From the NCBI GenBank assembly GCA_934230115.1, contig CAKQEI010000068.1:1-13024 (forward strand): a stretch of 13,024 nucleotides of DNA, read 5' to 3'. Positions 1 to 5,669 of this stretch are shown one piece after another. The position numbers and the translations under genes are program-made. Source of the stretch: an uncultured Prevotella sp. (GTDB lineage: Bacteria > Bacteroidota > Bacteroidia > Bacteroidales > Bacteroidaceae). Below the pieces are notes generated by a model that was not told the origin of the DNA, made no database searches, and worked only from the letters and a program-made list of their open reading frames with translations. The first letter of the stretch is position 1, and each line of letters begins with the position of its first letter.

Positions 1-73
1 TCCACTTGTCCAAAACTTCCTTGTTGGTTTCTACAAGATTGAAACCCTTGTGTTCAACAAACTTGTTTGACAT
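1..73 (-). CDS. ileS: Isoleucyl-tRNA synthetase, N-terminal fragment
   Basis: The minus strand reads ATG at 73-71 followed by 24 open codons (MSNKFVEHKGFNL..., then ETNKEVLDKW) that run off the left edge. The pattern xKFxEHKGFNLxETNKEVLxKW matches, from memory, the N-terminus of Bacteroidales IleS, which charges tRNA-Ile in the cytoplasm. Only the first 24 codons are present, so no catalytic motif (HIGH or KMSKS) can be checked. The start is supported by a TAACTTTG promoter element about 55 bases upstream. The gene is divergent from the YjbR-ADH fusion. The identification rests on a short stretch and is moderately sure. Confidence 0.65.
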   Translation of the reverse strand, partial: MSNKFVEHKGFNLVETNKEVLDKW

Positions 74-127
74 TTTATAATTTATCGTTTTGTATTTATT
101 TTTCCTTCAGAAATGTTATAACGGGTG

Positions 128-135
128 CAAAGTTA
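128..135 (-). promoter_or_regulatory. -7 promoter element for ileS
   Basis: Read on the minus strand, 135-128 is TAACTTTG, a full match to the Bacteroidetes -7 consensus TAnnTTTG. It would start transcription roughly 45-50 bases upstream of the ileS ATG. I do not see a convincing -33 TTTG at the expected 19-21 base spacing, so only the -7 part is claimed. Confidence 0.55.
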
Positions 136-210
136 ATGAAAAACATGGAAATAAATGCTATATTGTAAATAAAAAATCTTTAGCGCGCACAACTTTATCA
201 CAAGCTTTAC

Positions 211-241
211 TTGTAACTTAACATGAATATTTGTAACTTTG
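211..241 (+). promoter_or_regulatory. Promoter of the YjbR-ADH fusion gene
   Basis: TTG at 211-213, a 20-base spacer, then TAACTTTG at 234-241: the Bacteroidetes sigma-ABfr layout (TTTG-like -33, TAnnTTTG -7). The 5' leader would be about 20 bases. The ATG at 270 has an AGGA at 254-257, spaced 12 bases away and weak. The element is divergent from the ileS promoter in the same 196-bp intergenic region. Confidence 0.6.
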
Positions 242-269
242 TGGGGATGAATTAGGAACAATATTGAAT

Positions 270-1685
270 ATGAACATAGAGCAAGTAAGAAACTTCACGC
301 TGTCGCTCTTCGGAGTGACCGAAGACCAGCCGTTTGGCGACGACAACATTACCTTCCGCATTGAAGGCAAGATTTTTCTGTGCCTCTGGCTTGGAACGGG
401 CAAATACGACATGAGCGGGAACATGCTGAGATTCGCCTGCAAACTGCCGCCGGAGAGAAACGAGGAACTGCGCGATGAATACAGCGCAATCACCCCCGCT
501 TTCCATTGGAACAAAAAGCATTGGAGCGACGTGTTCTTCGAACAATTAGAGACAGAATTTGTGGAGAGAATTATAAGGGAAGCCTATGAAGTGGTTGTGG
601 GGAAACTGCCTAAGGCGAAGAGGGAGAAAATACTAAAACCTAAATTTATGAAAGCATACACATATATTGAGAAAGGCAATTTCGCCCTTGTCGACAAACC
701 GAAGCCAGAGCTTCAGGAACCTACCGACGCCATTGTGCGCGTCACGCTCGGAAGCATCTGCACGAGCGACCTCCACATCAAGCACGGCAGCGTGCCAAGA
801 GCCGTGCCCGGAATAACCGTGGGCCACGAGATGGTGGGCGTGGTGGAAGAAACGGGAGCCGATGTGAAGGGCGTGAAACCTGGCGACCGCGTGACGGTAA
901 ATGTCGAGACCTTCTGCGGCGAATGCTTCTACTGCAAGCATGGCTACGTGAACAACTGCACCTCGCCTCACGGCGGATGGGCTTTGGGCTGCCGCATCGA
1001 CGGAGGACAGACCGAGTACGTGCGCGTGCCTCTTGCCCAGCAAGGCCTCAACCGTATCCCCGACAGCGTGTCCGACGAGCAGGCCCTATTCGTGGGCGAC
1101 GTGCTTGCAACTGGCTTCTGGGCTGCACGCATAAGCAAAATCTCGGAGCAGGACACCGTGCTCATAATCGGAGCAGGACCAACGGGCATCTGCACCCTTC
1201 TCTGCACAATGCTCAAGCACCCAAAGCGCATCATCATGTGCGAACCGTCGGAGGAGCGACGCAACTTCATCAAAGAACATTATCCCGACGTGCTGCTCAC
1301 CACTCCCAACCAATGCCAGGAGTTTGTCTCTGCCAACAGCGACCACGGCGGTGCCGACCGCGTGATAGAAGTGGCAGGAGCCAAAACCACATTCCAACTG
1401 GCCTGGCAATGTGCCCGACCCAATGCCATCGTCACAGTAGTGGCTCTATACGACGAGCCTCAAATTCTACCTCTGCCCGACATGTACGGCAAAAACCTCA
1501 CATTCAAGACTGGAGGAGTGGACGGATGCGACTGCGAGCAGGTGCTAAAACTGATTGAGCAAGGCAAAATCGACACCACTCCACTCATAACCCACCGTTT
1601 TCCACTAAGCCAAATAGAGGAGGCTTACCGAATTTTCGAAAACAAAGAAGACGGAGTAATAAAAATTGCTATTTACAATGAATAG
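270..1685 (+). CDS. MmcQ/YjbR domain fused to zinc-dependent alcohol dehydrogenase
   Basis: A 471-residue protein in two parts. Residues 1-118 look like a complete MmcQ/YjbR domain (EQVRNFTLSLFGVTEDQPFG, then DIPF-like DDNITFRIEGKIFLCLWL, ending VVGKLPKAKREK). Residues 127-471 are a full medium-chain dehydrogenase that begins with its own Met (codon 648-650). Likely catalytic zinc ligands are C164, H186 (GHEMVG) and D277. The C-H and H-D spacings of 22 and 91 equal those I recall for the C37/H59/D150 secondary ADH of Clostridium beijerinckii. A structural-zinc CX2CX2CX7C is present at C216, C219, C222 and C230. The Rossmann GAGPTG is at 301-306, and E325 at the end of beta-2 suggests NAD over NADP. 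Expected activity is reversible alcohol/ketone or aldehyde oxidation in the cytosol; the substrate is unknown. An in-frame TTG at 264 exists, but ATG 270 fits better. The fusion is odd; see findings for a possible single-base origin. Confidence 0.85.
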   Translation: MNIEQVRNFTLSLFGVTEDQPFGDDNITFRIEGKIFLCLWLGTGKYDMSGNMLRFACKLPPERNEELRDEYSAITPAFHWNKKHWSDVFFEQLETEFVERIIREAYEVVVGKLPKAKREKILKPKFMKAYTYIEKGNFALVDKPKPELQEPTDAIVRVTLGSICTSDLHIKHGSVPRAVPGITVGHEMVGVVEETGADVKGVKPGDRVTVNVETFCGECFYCKHGYVNNCTSPHGGWALGCRIDGGQTEYVRVPLAQQGLNRIPDSVSDEQALFVGDVLATGFWAARISKISEQDTVLIIGAGPTGICTLLCTMLKHPKRIIMCEPSEERRNFIKEHYPDVLLTTPNQCQEFVSANSDHGGADRVIEVAGAKTTFQLAWQCARPNAIVTVVALYDEPQILPLPDMYGKNLTFKTGGVDGCDCEQVLKLIEQGKIDTTPLITHRFPLSQIEEAYRIFENKEDGVIKIAIYNE

Positions 1686-1738
1686 GGGGACAATTCTACC
1701 TCCACAAAAATAACCATAATAATAACGAATAAGAAAAC

Positions 1739-1779
1739 AAGGCTCGGTACGGGCATCTTCCTGCCTTACGCCGAGCCTT
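1739..1779 (-). terminator. Hairpin terminator between fusion gene and toxin gene
   Basis: AAGGCTCGG (1739-1747) pairs perfectly with CCGAGCCTT (1771-1779), and a further GGGCA/TGCC helix fits inside. Read on the minus strand the stem is followed by TTGTTTTCTTATT, a U-rich tail, 13 bases after the toxin stop. It is therefore best assigned to the toxin-antitoxin transcript. It may also stop the convergent dehydrogenase transcript, although the plus-strand tail is not U-rich. Confidence 0.7.
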
Positions 1780-1791
1780 ACAACTCTTCAT

Positions 1792-2124
1792 TTATTTCAT
1801 GTACTGTTCCAAACTATTTTTTATCATATTCCTCACAGTACTCGGCGATTGTTTAATATGAGCTATAGTAATTATTATCATCACATTATCGGTTAAAAGA
1901 TAATATATGACATTAGGGTCAAGTATGATATGACGCATCGTATATTTATCATCAGACATTGTTCTGTCAAAGATTCCACTTTCAGGAAAATGCGATAATC
2001 TAATAATTTTTGAATTTATTTTATCCAAAGTTTTAACTGCTATAGACCTACCAAATTCCGATTCGACATACTTAACAATATTACCTAATTGTTGAGTTGC
2101 CATATCTGTCCAAATCACTTCCAT
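1792..2124 (-). CDS. RelE/ParE-family toxin of a type II toxin-antitoxin pair
   Basis: 110 residues with the RelE/ParE fold signature: N-terminal EVIWTDMATQQLGNIVKYVES (beta strand, then the helix with the W..A...L..I..Y spacing), a middle FPESGIF, and the C-terminal R64-HIILDPNVIYYLLTDNVMIIITIAHIKQ core strands ending in the H..Q/P motif. The length is normal for the family. In RelE the target is ribosome-bound mRNA; in ParE it is DNA gyrase. The sequence does not let me say which applies here. Its ATG lies inside the end of the antitoxin gene with a 10-base overlap (ATGGAAGTGA), implying translational coupling. The gene is much more AT-rich than its neighbours, which suggests horizontal acquisition. 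Confidence 0.8.
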   Translation of the reverse strand: MEVIWTDMATQQLGNIVKYVESEFGRSIAVKTLDKINSKIIRLSHFPESGIFDRTMSDDKYTMRHIILDPNVIYYLLTDNVMIIITIAHIKQSPSTVRNMIKNSLEQYMK

Positions 2125-2384
2125 CCCAAACGCTCCATTACAATATCCTTAACATTTGAGTTTGGGATGCAACGTCCTGATTCATGTTCATTTATTGCAT
2201 ACTCTGCCACTTGTTGCATTAAATCTTCTGGGAAAGCCTGTGATAAATTTTCTTCCAACAGGACATTATTTTCTTCACGCGATTTGGCAATTAGGGTCTT
2301 TGCATACTCTGTGAGTTGCTTCTTTAATGTTTCCAAAGGATATGTAGATGGAACATTAATAGGGATATTTAAAATAGCTTCCAT
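2115..2384 (-). CDS. Antitoxin of the RelE/ParE-type pair
   Basis: 89 residues, encoded first in the pair, which is the usual order for type II systems where antitoxin must be made ahead of toxin. The protein has a helical, charged middle (residues about 17-60, including LKKQLTEYAKTLIAKSREENN) and a conserved-looking tail: AEYAINEHESGRCIPNSNVK, then DIVMERLGWK, a pattern I associate with small Bacteroidetes antitoxins. I see no clear ribbon-helix-helix or helix-turn-helix, so how it represses its promoter is not visible. By analogy it should bind and neutralise the downstream toxin. A well-matched Bacteroidetes promoter lies 25 bases upstream. Confidence 0.75.
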   Translation of the reverse strand: MEAILNIPINVPSTYPLETLKKQLTEYAKTLIAKSREENNVLLEENLSQAFPEDLMQQVAEYAINEHESGRCIPNSNVKDIVMERLGWK

Positions 2385-2408
2385 AGTCTAAAAAGTTTTA
2401 TAATGCCA

Positions 2409-2440
2409 CAAATATACAAGTTTCCTTTATAACTTCCAAA
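2409..2440 (-). promoter_or_regulatory. Promoter of the toxin-antitoxin operon
   Basis: On the minus strand TTTG (2440-2437), a 20-base spacer, then TATATTTG (2416-2409): both halves of the Bacteroidetes promoter at textbook spacing. The -7 ends 24 bases before the antitoxin ATG. I find no clear palindromic operator overlapping it. Confidence 0.75.
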
Positions 2441-2533
2441 CTTTTTATCTTTTATTCTTTGTTTTATAAACATTTTGGTGCTTTGCAAACTTCTTTGTCA
2501 TACAGAATAAGCAACGAAATCGAACTTTCTTTG

Positions 2534-2541
2534 TAACTTTG
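2534..2541 (+). promoter_or_regulatory. -7 promoter element of the DUF3810 gene
   Basis: TAACTTTG matches TAnnTTTG exactly and lies 20 bases before the ATG at 2562. The nearest upstream TTTG (2494-2497) is 36 bases away, too far for the usual -33, so the upstream half is not identified. The neighbouring 2385-2533 is AT-rich, with the divergent toxin-antitoxin promoter inside it. Confidence 0.55.
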
Positions 2542-2561
2542 CATTCTAAAGCATCTGAACA

Positions 2562-3677
2562 ATGAAATTTTCCAACCTTACACTCAAGCCACGCCCACGC
2601 CACTTAGTGCTGTTGGTGCTGCTCGCCACCATCACAATGTTCAAGATGGTGGCAGGTTGGGGCGATGTCTACACACACAGCATTTACCCCATAATAGGCA
2701 GATGTCTGTCGGCGGTATCGGGACTGCTGCCATTTGCCTTAGGCGATGTCTTCATTTCCATAAGCATCCTTTGGGTTGTGGGCTATCCAGTCTACAGCAT
2801 CTGCTACAGAAAACGCAGGAAGAAGCCGACATTCTGCCGTGTGGCTGAATATCTCGCGTGGGTGTACGTGTGGTTTTATGCCACCTGGGGACTCAACTAT
2901 TCCCAGTCGAACATCTACCGACGAATAGGGATGCGTCCCGCCGAAGCCTCGGCAAATCGTTTCAAGCACTTTGCCAATGATTATGCCGACAGTCTGAACG
3001 CCGCTTATGCAAAGGCTGGCAACGCCGCTTATGCAAATTCCAGCTTGGCCTATGCCGACATTAAGCGTCGCTCCCGCCTAAGCACATGGCAAGGCTACAG
3101 CCAGCTTGAGCACATGGGCATTAACGAGCCATTCAACCCCGACGCCCACGCCAAGACCATGCTCTTCTCCACACTAAGCAGCATGGCTGGCATTACGGGC
3201 AGCATGGCTCCATTCTTCGGCGAGTTCACTCTGAACGCCGACATCCGGCCGCACCAATACCCTGCCATCTACGCCCACGAATACGCTCACCAGTTGGGCA
3301 TTGCCAACGAGGGCGAGGCCAACTTCTACAGCTACATCGTATGCACCTCGTCCACGGACGGGGCGGTGCGCTTCAGCGGCTATTACCACATTCTGCCACA
3401 CGTGCTTGGCAATGCCTACAATCTGCTTAGCGAGAAGGAGTACGAAGCCTACCTCAAACGCATAAATCCCGCTATAATCAGTCTTGCCAAATCCGACCGC
3501 CAATACTGGCTCGAGCGCCACAGCAGGATTGTAGACGAAACTCAGAACTTCTTCTACAACCTATATCTCAAGGGCAATAGAGTGGAGGGTGGAACGAAGA
3601 GCTATTCGGGAGTGATAGGAATTATCATGGCATGGGAAAACAGGACTGCAAACTCCATTTCGCATCGCTCAAAATAG
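2562..3677 (+). CDS. DUF3810 membrane-anchored putative zinc metalloprotease
   Basis: 371 residues. Three hydrophobic segments lie in the first third (about 13-33, 53-80 and 95-112), separated by a basic CYRKRRKK loop at 81-88. A soluble domain follows, carrying HEYAH at 239-243 (HExxH) and, seven residues on, NEGEANF (249-254). The E in EAN (E252) is the expected third zinc ligand in this gluzincin-like arrangement. These features, the N-terminal TM cluster and the tail (GGTKSYSGVIGIIMAWE) fit DUF3810, a Bacteroidetes family of unknown substrate. An 8-residue unit is duplicated at 146-161 (NAAYAKAG/NAAYANSS). The gene ends 36 bases before umuD on the same strand, so readthrough into umuDC is possible. 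Proteolytic activity is inferred only from the motif. Confidence 0.8.
   Translation: MKFSNLTLKPRPRHLVLLVLLATITMFKMVAGWGDVYTHSIYPIIGRCLSAVSGLLPFALGDVFISISILWVVGYPVYSICYRKRRKKPTFCRVAEYLAWVYVWFYATWGLNYSQSNIYRRIGMRPAEASANRFKHFANDYADSLNAAYAKAGNAAYANSSLAYADIKRRSRLSTWQGYSQLEHMGINEPFNPDAHAKTMLFSTLSSMAGITGSMAPFFGEFTLNADIRPHQYPAIYAHEYAHQLGIANEGEANFYSYIVCTSSTDGAVRFSGYYHILPHVLGNAYNLLSEKEYEAYLKRINPAIISLAKSDRQYWLERHSRIVDETQNFFYNLYLKGNRVEGGTKSYSGVIGIIMAWENRTANSISHRSK
2997..3037 (+). repeat. In-frame 24-bp tandem duplication inside the DUF3810 gene
   Basis: The 17-mer AACGCCGCTTATGCAAA occurs at 2997-3013 and 3021-3037, a period of 24 bases or 8 codons, so the frame is kept. It adds a second NAAYA unit to a linker between the membrane segments and the metalloprotease domain, and a third degenerate LAYAD follows. 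Confidence 0.75.
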
Positions 3678-3678
3678 C

Positions 3679-3706
3679 CGAAGTATCTTAAAGCGAAGTA
3701 TCTTAA
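3679..3706 (+). promoter_or_regulatory. Tandem 13-bp repeat in front of umuD, possible operator
   Basis: CGAAGTATCTTAA occurs twice, at 3679-3691 and 3694-3706, with a 15-base period, in the 36-base gap between the DUF3810 stop and the umuD ATG. Perfect duplication in such a short non-coding gap, before a damage-inducible type of operon, suggests a regulator site. No E. coli-type SOS box is present. Function is inference; a recent slippage duplication is the alternative. Confidence 0.4.
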
Positions 3707-3713
3707 CAGAAAG

Positions 3714-4166
3714 ATGGAAATAAAAACGATGGAACAACTGAAGCTGCTTAAAGGCGACTTTGCAAGCAAACTTGCTCTCGCCCTTGCCCCTACGATAAAG
3801 GCAGGGTTTCCAAGTCCTGCCGACGACTATCTGCACGACAGTCTCGACTTCAACCGCGACATGATCAAGAATCCCGAAGCCACATTCTACGGACGTGTGT
3901 CGGGCGACTCGATGATTGAGGCAGGGATATGCGACGGTGACATTGCCGTGATCGACCGCTCCCTTATCCCCATCGACGGCGACATTATCGTGGCTTTCGT
4001 CAACGGCGAGTTCACCATAAAATATCTCGACCTGCGGCACAAGCACGAGGGATATATAGAGCTGCGGCCTGCCAACCCCAACTATTCGCCCATACACATC
4101 GATGCCGACGACAATTTCCGCGTGTGGGGAGTGGTGGTATGGACCATTAAACAATGGAGAAAATAA
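3714..4166 (+). CDS. umuD: UmuD-like self-cleaving translesion polymerase subunit (peptidase S24)
   Basis: 150 residues. The cleavage region reads IKAGFPSPADDYLHDSLDF, with the Ala30-Gly31 bond matching the position of Cys24-Gly25 in E. coli UmuD. The catalytic dyad is S66 (in VSGDSMIEAGI) and K103 (in GEFTIKYL). Their 37-residue spacing equals S60-K97 in E. coli. The family self-cleaves when stimulated by a RecA filament, and UmuD' then joins UmuC to form polymerase V. The first 30 residues show no DNA-binding domain, so this is not a LexA/CI repressor. A second in-frame ATG at 3729 would give 145 residues, closer to the E. coli length, and cannot be excluded. umuC follows 25 bases after the stop. 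Confidence 0.92.
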   Translation: MEIKTMEQLKLLKGDFASKLALALAPTIKAGFPSPADDYLHDSLDFNRDMIKNPEATFYGRVSGDSMIEAGICDGDIAVIDRSLIPIDGDIIVAFVNGEFTIKYLDLRHKHEGYIELRPANPNYSPIHIDADDNFRVWGVVVWTIKQWRK

Positions 4167-4191
4167 AGATTCTAAAAAAAACTCAAAGCCA

Positions 4192-5475
4192 ATGAAATGG
4201 TATGCTATATGCGATTGCGACAACTGCTACGTCAGTTGCGAGCGTGTCTTCCGTCCCGACCTGGATGGGAAACCTGTTGTCGTGCTCTCCAACAACGACG
4301 GATGCGTGGTGGCGCGAAGCAAGGAGGCCAAACAGTTGGGAGTGAAGGCGGGCACGCCCTTCTTCCAGCTCGAGCAGCTGTTTCCCAATGCCGGCATCGA
4401 GGCTTTCTCGTCCAACTACGAGCTCTACGGCGAAATCACCGCACGCGTTATGACCATCATTCGCGACGTGTCGCCCGTGTGTTTCCGCTATTCCATCGAC
4501 GAGGCCTTTGCCATTCTTGACGGGTTCACCCCCGAACAGCTCAGGCAATGGGGCGAGAGCCTTCACGACCGTGTGCTGCAATCGGTAGGAATGCCCATAA
4601 GCATCGGCATTGCGCCCACAAAGACACTTGCCAAGATGGCGTCGCACTTCGCCAAGAAATATCCCGGCTACAACCATTGCTGCATCATCGACACCGAGGA
4701 GCGCCGCATCAAGGCCTCCAAACTCTATCCCATAGACGAGGTGTGGGGCATTGGCCGACGCTACGCAGCTCGGCTCAACAGCATGGGCATAGCCACGGCC
4801 TACGACTTCATGAGCCACTCGCAATCATGGATTCGCTCCACATTCAAGACAATAGTTATAGAGCGCACATGGGCGGAACTCAACGCTACCGACTGCATCC
4901 CCGACGACGTGCCGGCAAGTAAAAAGAGCATCTGCACAAGCCGAAGCTTCGACGAAATGGTGACCGACTTCGACACTCTGCGCACACACATCGCCAACTT
5001 CGCCGCCCGATGCGCCGAGAAGCTGCGCAAGCAGCAGTCGGTGGCCAACATCGTGGGCGTATTTGTCGACTCCAACCATTTCCGTCCGGAGCTTGAACAA
5101 TACTCTAACATGACCGAGATTAGCATCCCCACCCCCTCTGCCTCTACCATCGACATCGTAAAGACTGCCACAGCCTGCCTCAGGCGCATCTTTCGCGATG
5201 GCATCTGCTACAAGCGTGCAGGAGTGATACTGATGGGCGTTGTGCCCGACACGGCAATACAAGCCGACCTCTTCTCATTCAACGCCGACAGCCACAAGAT
5301 GATGAGACTGCTCGACAACGCCGTTGACAAAATCAACAAGGTAGACGGCACGGAGACTGTCATCCTCTCCTCACAACAATACCCCAAGGGCAAGAATTTT
5401 GCCGATGCCATCAGGCATGAGCACAAAAGCTCCTGCCCAACTACGAGGTGGAAGGATATTATTAAACTAAAGTGA
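4192..5475 (+). CDS. umuC: UmuC-like Y-family DNA polymerase V catalytic subunit
   Basis: 427 residues (E. coli UmuC is 422). The palm begins MKWYAICDCDNCYVSCERVF, with the metal-binding D8 and the steric-gate aromatic at Y13. The second catalytic motif YSIDEAF carries D103 and E104. GIAPTKTLAKMASHFAKK (139-156) is the conserved fingers/palm stretch, and VWGIGRR (184-190) is the thumb helix-hairpin-helix motif. QADLF at 357-361 corresponds to the beta-clamp binding QLNLF of E. coli UmuC, and the C-terminal TTRWKDI is typical of the family. All catalytic residues are intact, so it should make error-prone bypass synthesis with UmuD'2. The frame stays open upstream to 4102 inside umuD, but ATG 4192 matches the family N-terminus. 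It ends directly at repeat island A, with no separate terminator. Confidence 0.94.
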   Translation: MKWYAICDCDNCYVSCERVFRPDLDGKPVVVLSNNDGCVVARSKEAKQLGVKAGTPFFQLEQLFPNAGIEAFSSNYELYGEITARVMTIIRDVSPVCFRYSIDEAFAILDGFTPEQLRQWGESLHDRVLQSVGMPISIGIAPTKTLAKMASHFAKKYPGYNHCCIIDTEERRIKASKLYPIDEVWGIGRRYAARLNSMGIATAYDFMSHSQSWIRSTFKTIVIERTWAELNATDCIPDDVPASKKSICTSRSFDEMVTDFDTLRTHIANFAARCAEKLRKQQSVANIVGVFVDSNHFRPELEQYSNMTEISIPTPSASTIDIVKTATACLRRIFRDGICYKRAGVILMGVVPDTAIQADLFSFNADSHKMMRLLDNAVDKINKVDGTETVILSSQQYPKGKNFADAIRHEHKSSCPTTRWKDIIKLK

Positions 5476-5476
5476 A

Positions 5477-5669
5477 TTTTGAATTTTGAATTGTCGCCTT
5501 CGGCGATTTTGAATTGTTCAATTTTGAATTGAGAATTCCTAACTCAAAACTCAAAATTCAAAACTCAAAATTCAAAATCGCCGAAGGCGACAATTCAAAA
5601 TTCAAAACTCAAAACTCAAAATTGCGCATCGCGCAAAAATTCAAAATTCAAAACTCAAAACTCAAAATT
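5477..5669. repeat. Repeat island A: heptanucleotide words with hairpin modules
   Basis: From 5541 to the ATG at 5670 the plus strand is built from 7-base words A[T/C]TCAAA, interrupted by two mini-hairpins: TCGCC-GAA-GGCGA (5578-5590) and TTGCGC-ATC-GCGCAA (5622-5636). To the left the same words run in reverse complement with TCGCC-TTC-GGCGA (5494-5506). The arms 5477-5515 and 5569-5607 are perfect 39-base inverted repeats, and the centre (5516-5568) continues the palindrome imperfectly. It fills the whole gap between umuC and the M1 peptidase. I know of similar low-complexity words in Bacteroidales genomes but no name or function for them. Confidence 0.9.

Noticed and set aside
264..269. 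TTG start for the YjbR-ADH gene
   Set aside because: ATG at 270 gives MNIEQVR, the normal YjbR start, with better spacing from AGGA at 254-257.
4102..4191. Upstream extension of umuC into umuD
   Set aside because: The 30 extra residues do not belong to the Y-family N-terminus; MKWYAICDCDNCYVSC from ATG 4192 aligns with known starts.
5514..5669. 52-residue N-terminal extension of the M1 peptidase
   Set aside because: It is repeat island A read in frame and would need a TTG start; the first ATG (5670) begins a signal-peptide-like sequence. Kept as a question in the findings, not as annotation.
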